Assembly (NCBI GenBank): GCA_016188575.1
Contig: JACPHN010000118.1
Coordinates: 1-64,000 of the forward strand
Reading direction: 5' to 3'
DNA length: 64,000 bases
From: Candidatus Schekmanbacteria bacterium
GTDB taxonomy: Bacteria > CSSED10-310 > JACPHN01
Shown piece after piece: positions 60,686 to 64,000 of the stretch. How positions within the stretch are numbered: position 1 is the stretch's first letter; each line of letters starts with the position of its first letter. The position numbers were made by a program, and so were the translations under genes. The notes beneath the pieces are model-generated. The model saw only the letters and a list, made by a program, of their open reading frames with translations. It searched no databases and was not told where the DNA came from.

Positions 60686-63496
60686 ATGCCACGCTTGCCC
60701 TTCGCCCTCGCCATCGTCGCCGCGGCGGTTTACTTGCTCGGCCTGTCCGGCGCCTGGGGAACGGTCACCTCTATCCCAACGGCGGGACGCAGCATCTTTC
60801 GCTTGACCTCGGCCCGCCTGGATACCGCGACCGCCGCACCCGACCTCGTCGGCGGCACATCCGATGGCCGCGTCAGTGCTATCAAGTCGACGGGGGAGCT
60901 GCGCTGGGATGTGCAGACGGGCGGCTTCGCCTTCGACGTGACCGCCGGAAACCTCGACGCCGACACCGCAGACGAGGTGGTTGCCGCGTGTGCCGACGGC
61001 AAGATCTACGCGATCGACAACGACGGGCGCGTCTTGTGGACGCACGACCTCGGAATCGTGGCGGTGGCGGTCGCGATCGCCCGGCTCGATGGGGTATCGC
61101 CTGTCGTCGTGGCGGGTGGAGCAGGCAGGGATCTCGTGGCGATTCCCGCCAGCGGCCCGCCAGCTAGCGCGACGCTCGGCCTGGGCCGTTACGTGTCATT
61201 GCTGCGCAGCGGCAACTTCGATGCAGATACCGCCGATGAGGTGCTCGCGCTCAGTCTGGTGTATTCCCCACCGGGTGGCGCCTATACGCTGGAGTTGGTG
61301 GACGGACCCGCGCTCGATCTGGCGATTCCGGCAACCGCCGGTGTGCAGATCGTTTCCGACTATCTCGGCCTCATGCCGAACGGCAGCGCGCCACAAACGA
61401 TGACGGGTCAGGGGTTTGATGTCGCCACGGAGGACACGGACGGCGATGGATCCGACGAGATGGTGACCGCCCGCGGCCGGTATGCCGTCGCCGCGCCGCT
61501 CACGCAGCTCATATCGTTCGCCCCCGGCTCCTACTTGCCGACGACGCTCGACTTTTTCTATCGCGTTCCGCAGCTTGCCGTCGGCGATTTTGACGCTGGC
61601 TCGCCCGGGCTCGAGACCTTTATCGTCAACGGTCCCGACGCCGTATTGTACGATGCCGGGGGCGCAATCCTGGGGCAGGTGCGCGGCACCCAGGGATTCA
61701 GCGACGTCACCGCCGTAACGGTAGGCGGCAGCACCGCAGCCTACCTGGCGAGCGCTCCGAACGGCGACGATACTCTCTATCGCGTGACCTTCGAGCCCGG
61801 CTGGGAAGGCAGCTTCGCCGCACTCGCCCGCACCGGCAGAGTGGCGGCGATCGGCAGCACGATCGGCGACATAACGGATAGCCTCGAGCTGGCCGCCGGC
61901 GGCTCGCAGCTCGCCGGCCAACCGGGGCCATTTCCGTATGGGGTTTTCTACCAGGTGATCGATTCACCCAGCCGCGCCGCGGCGATCGCCAACTCGGTCA
62001 ATGCGGTGAGCACCTATCGGGGCCTTTTCCCGACCTACACCAATCTGCTCTACTTTGCCACGGTCGGCTTGCTGGAACCTCCTGGTAACCGCCCGGATGG
62101 CAAGCCATGGCCGCTCGATCCCAGGTATAGATTCCAGCTTGCCCACGCTGATGTCATGTCTCTGGCGCAACAGCTCGAAGTCACCGGCACGCCATTTGTG
62201 CTCCAGGTCGGCCACGGCAACAGCCCGTTCCTGCCGCTACAGAGTGCCCTCGATGTCCTGGACGCCGCGCCCACGGCGTGTCTCGGCTTCTCCACGGCAG
62301 AGGACCTCGTCGATCTGACGCCGAACAGCACGCGTAACCTCTCCTACTACATCGACAACTTCATGGTGCCGCTGCTCGATGCCGCGGCGACCCGCGGAAA
62401 GATGTTTATCATGGAGGAGAAGGGTACGTTCTGGCTGACGGCACCGGCGGAGCCGACGGTGCGTGCTGCCCTGTTCGGTGGGAGCTACAAGCACGTCATC
62501 GTCCCTTCCGTCGAGGACAGCAACTCCCGCAGCCCCGATCTCAATCGCGCCGCGCGCTTCGCGCTGTGGATGAACGGTGACGTCGAGCGGTGGGCGAGTC
62601 GGATGATTGCCGACAACTTCTCGTTCAACCGCGCCTGGGACTGGGAGTATCCGTTCAGCGGCCATGCACATTTGCGCTACAACGTCACGGATCTGGCGCT
62701 GGGTGCCAGTGTGTTCATGAATCAGATGGGCCAGACGGATTGGACCCACGCCTTCACGACAGTGGGTCGGGAAGCAGTCGTTCCGTTTCTGCGCCTGCTG
62801 GGAAAGGGCATCGCGGCACCGCCTACGCGCGAGCAGATGCGTGGGGTTTCGCCGGTGGTGCTGACGCTGACGTCACCGACGAGCCGGTACGTGGCCGAGA
62901 GCCAAAATGGGCACCGGTTGAATGGTTTTGGCGGCGATCTTGCGCCCTACGCGCTGGGGCAGCTCGATGCCTTTTGGGGCATGGCGCCGACGCGCAGCAC
63001 CGATCTCAGCTCCTACTTGTGGCAGCGGCGTGTCCAGTATGGGAATCACCTGCCGGCGACACCGTTCGGCTTCGTGGCGGCGCTCGGGGGTGCCACCCCT
63101 GCACTGGACGATGCGCCCTGGTCGTCGCTGTGGAACACCGACGGCGACACGATCTTCCGGGATGGCGTCGCAGTGCCTCTGGATCAGGCGCGGGTGGCGA
63201 TCACCGCGGATCTCGTGGCGGGAGCAGCGGCCATGCCCATCGAGGTTACGGGCGAGGTCTTCGCCCAGGTGGCGGAGATCGCTCCGGGGCAGTACGTGGT
63301 CTATCTCGTCGACCCCGCGTGGCAGGACCCGAGCGACCGCGAGGTGACGATCACCCCTCGGGCTGGGGGTGTCTGGACGGTGGCTGACCGGATTGCAGGA
63401 AGAATCCTGGCCGATGGCGTGATGACGCACGCAGTAACGGTTCCCGCAGGAGCGTTTCGGATTATCGAGCTGACGGCGTCGACACTCGACGAGTAG
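60686..63496 (+). CDS. Exported protein with N-terminal beta-propeller, possible lambda-carrageenase-like enzyme
   Basis: This 936-residue protein starts with a membrane-like signal segment. Repeated VCBS/FG-GAP-like units follow: TSARLDTATAAPDLVGGTSD, VTAGNLDADTADEVVAACAD, GNFDADTADEVLALSLVY, DTDGDGSDEMVTA. These predict a beta-propeller of about 340 residues. The second half is alpha/beta with many aromatic and conserved acidic residues (GHGNSPFLPLQ, FIMEEKGTFWLT, SVEDSNSRSPDLN) and a beta-sandwich C-terminus. The size and layout recall lambda-carrageenases (GH150), but I could not verify that. It could instead be a polysaccharide-binding protein. ATG 60686 is chosen because GGAG precedes it. 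Confidence 0.6.
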   Translation: MPRLPFALAIVAAAVYLLGLSGAWGTVTSIPTAGRSIFRLTSARLDTATAAPDLVGGTSDGRVSAIKSTGELRWDVQTGGFAFDVTAGNLDADTADEVVAACADGKIYAIDNDGRVLWTHDLGIVAVAVAIARLDGVSPVVVAGGAGRDLVAIPASGPPASATLGLGRYVSLLRSGNFDADTADEVLALSLVYSPPGGAYTLELVDGPALDLAIPATAGVQIVSDYLGLMPNGSAPQTMTGQGFDVATEDTDGDGSDEMVTARGRYAVAAPLTQLISFAPGSYLPTTLDFFYRVPQLAVGDFDAGSPGLETFIVNGPDAVLYDAGGAILGQVRGTQGFSDVTAVTVGGSTAAYLASAPNGDDTLYRVTFEPGWEGSFAALARTGRVAAIGSTIGDITDSLELAAGGSQLAGQPGPFPYGVFYQVIDSPSRAAAIANSVNAVSTYRGLFPTYTNLLYFATVGLLEPPGNRPDGKPWPLDPRYRFQLAHADVMSLAQQLEVTGTPFVLQVGHGNSPFLPLQSALDVLDAAPTACLGFSTAEDLVDLTPNSTRNLSYYIDNFMVPLLDAAATRGKMFIMEEKGTFWLTAPAEPTVRAALFGGSYKHVIVPSVEDSNSRSPDLNRAARFALWMNGDVERWASRMIADNFSFNRAWDWEYPFSGHAHLRYNVTDLALGASVFMNQMGQTDWTHAFTTVGREAVVPFLRLLGKGIAAPPTREQMRGVSPVVLTLTSPTSRYVAESQNGHRLNGFGGDLAPYALGQLDAFWGMAPTRSTDLSSYLWQRRVQYGNHLPATPFGFVAALGGATPALDDAPWSSLWNTDGDTIFRDGVAVPLDQARVAITADLVAGAAAMPIEVTGEVFAQVAEIAPGQYVVYLVDPAWQDPSDREVTITPRAGGVWTVADRIAGRILADGVMTHAVTVPAGAFRIIELTASTLDE

Positions 63497-63606
63497 GTGG
63501 CGGAGCCGAGGGCGGCAGGCTTGGCAGCCCGAGCGTGCCGGGGCATCCGGGATGCCGGTAATCGGGGCGGATCATTCTCGGCCCGATGATCCCCGGCCCG
63601 GCATTT

Positions 63607-63628
63607 GGGGCGCGATGAATCGCGCCCC
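63607..63628. terminator. Perfect palindrome, likely bidirectional terminator
   Basis: GGGGCGCGAT pairs with ATCGCGCCCC around a two-base centre. It lies between two convergent genes. There is no T-run, so intrinsic termination is uncertain. Confidence 0.5.
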
Positions 63629-63649
63629 TCCGAAGCGCCCGCTCCGTTT

Positions 63650-64000
63650 TCACGAATCCATCGTCCCTCGCGAACGACGCGCCATCGAGCGCCGCCATGT
63701 CATCGGGAGGCGAATGCCAAGAGCGGCGCCGAGCATCGCGATCAGGAGCCCGAGCGCGCCTGGCGTGCCAAGCGGAACCGGTCCCGACACCGGTGTTGCG
63801 GTACCGGTGGGCGTCCCCGTTGCGGTGGCCGTGGGTGTCGTGGTTGCACTCGCAGTCGGCGTGGTCGTCGGAGTCGCCGTAGACGTTGCTGTCGCGGTGG
63901 GTGTCGTGGCCGTCGGCGTCGCTGTGGCCGTCGGCGTGGTCGTGGGCGTCGGCGTCAGTTGCGCCGGGACGGCCAGGCTCACGACTTCCGAGATGGGCCC
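63650..64000 (-). CDS. C-terminal end of Thr/Pro-stalk, membrane-anchored surface protein (partial)
   Basis: This frame is open to the right edge of the window, so only the C-terminus is seen. It consists of about 60 residues of TPTATATPT-type repeats, then PLGTPGALGLLIAMLGAALG as a hydrophobic anchor, then a basic tail (WRRSMARRSRG). This resembles PEP-CTERM- or exosortase-like anchors of secreted proteins in environmental deltaproteobacteria-like genomes. The S8 peptidase here ends in a related tail. The N-terminal domain is outside the window. Confidence 0.75.
   Translation of the reverse strand, partial: GPISEVVSLAVPAQLTPTPTTTPTATATPTATTPTATATSTATPTTTPTASATTTPTATATGTPTGTATPVSGPVPLGTPGALGLLIAMLGAALGIRLPMTWRRSMARRSRGTMDS

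Noticed and set aside
63700-63960. Tandem repeat resembling a CRISPR or minisatellite array
   Set aside because: The repeats are irregular GTCGGCGT-type triplet periodicities that translate as Thr/Pro stalk codons. No spacers are present.

Overview
The window is GC-rich chromosomal DNA with about 46 protein genes, two recognisable gene remnants and several families of short interspersed repeats. I see no tRNA, rRNA, CRISPR array or intact mobile element. The gene content suggests an aerobic or microaerobic Gram-negative bacterium of a deltaproteobacteria-like lineage (Myxococcota or Binatota type). The reasons are Ser/Thr kinase-AAA-TPR giants, FHA proteins, lipoproteins, outer-membrane and RND genes, heme A synthase, TPTATATP stalks and C-terminal hydrophobic/basic tails on secreted proteins. 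This placement is inference.

Layout. 0-0.6 kb: a scrap yard of a ParA remnant and two tyrosine-recombinase remnants. 0.7-7.1 kb, minus strand: DUF2804, a membrane protein, an oligopeptide-binding lipoprotein with an inserted SH3-like segment, a zinc-ribbon/FHA protein and a FliK-like protein. 7.5-12 kb: secreted PHP phosphoesterase, GH13 glucosidase, secreted CE1-type esterase. 12-18.7 kb: heme A synthase, methyltransferase, AhpD-like protein, EF-hand protein, fructose-1,6-bisphosphatase, lipoprotein, receiver protein with a dead HisKA helix. 19-25.3 kb, minus strand: one operon of ArsR-rhodanese regulator, DUF2892, RND/MMPL exporter, LolA-like protein and outer-membrane barrel, with an ArsR-type palindrome at its head. 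25.4-34.9 kb: HpnA-like epimerase, YceI with a multi-histidine membrane partner, a small Cys-rich secreted protein with a decayed second copy, OB-like and FHA proteins, a LeuB/ICDH-family enzyme, a prepilin peptidase, LepA, and a small winged-helix protein.

35-44.4 kb: a giant kinase/AAA/TPR protein facing a cupredoxin - HAMP kinase - ATP-grasp operon, then two small membrane genes. 44.6-46.4 kb: dienelactone hydrolase and radical SAM. 46.9-63.5 kb: a PAN-domain secreted protein of mosaic base composition, a GAF-AAA+ regulator lacking GAFTGA, a second giant kinase, an S8 peptidase with beta-helix, a PKD-like protein and a beta-propeller enzyme. A Thr/Pro stalk protein runs off the right edge.

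The most interesting points are: (1) the ArsR-rhodanese/DUF2892/RND operon, a re-partitioned YgaV-YgaP sulfur-sensing module tied to envelope export; (2) an exactly 80-bp repeat with inverted ends, whose two copies both lie between convergent genes; (3) a roughly 95-bp hairpin repeat in at least six places; (4) a GAFTGA-less AAA+ regulator next to a kinase/AAA/TPR protein; and (5) a cupredoxin-kinase-ATP-grasp operon. Start codons were chosen by eye from ribosome-binding sites and family alignment; names rest on motif recognition, not on a database search.
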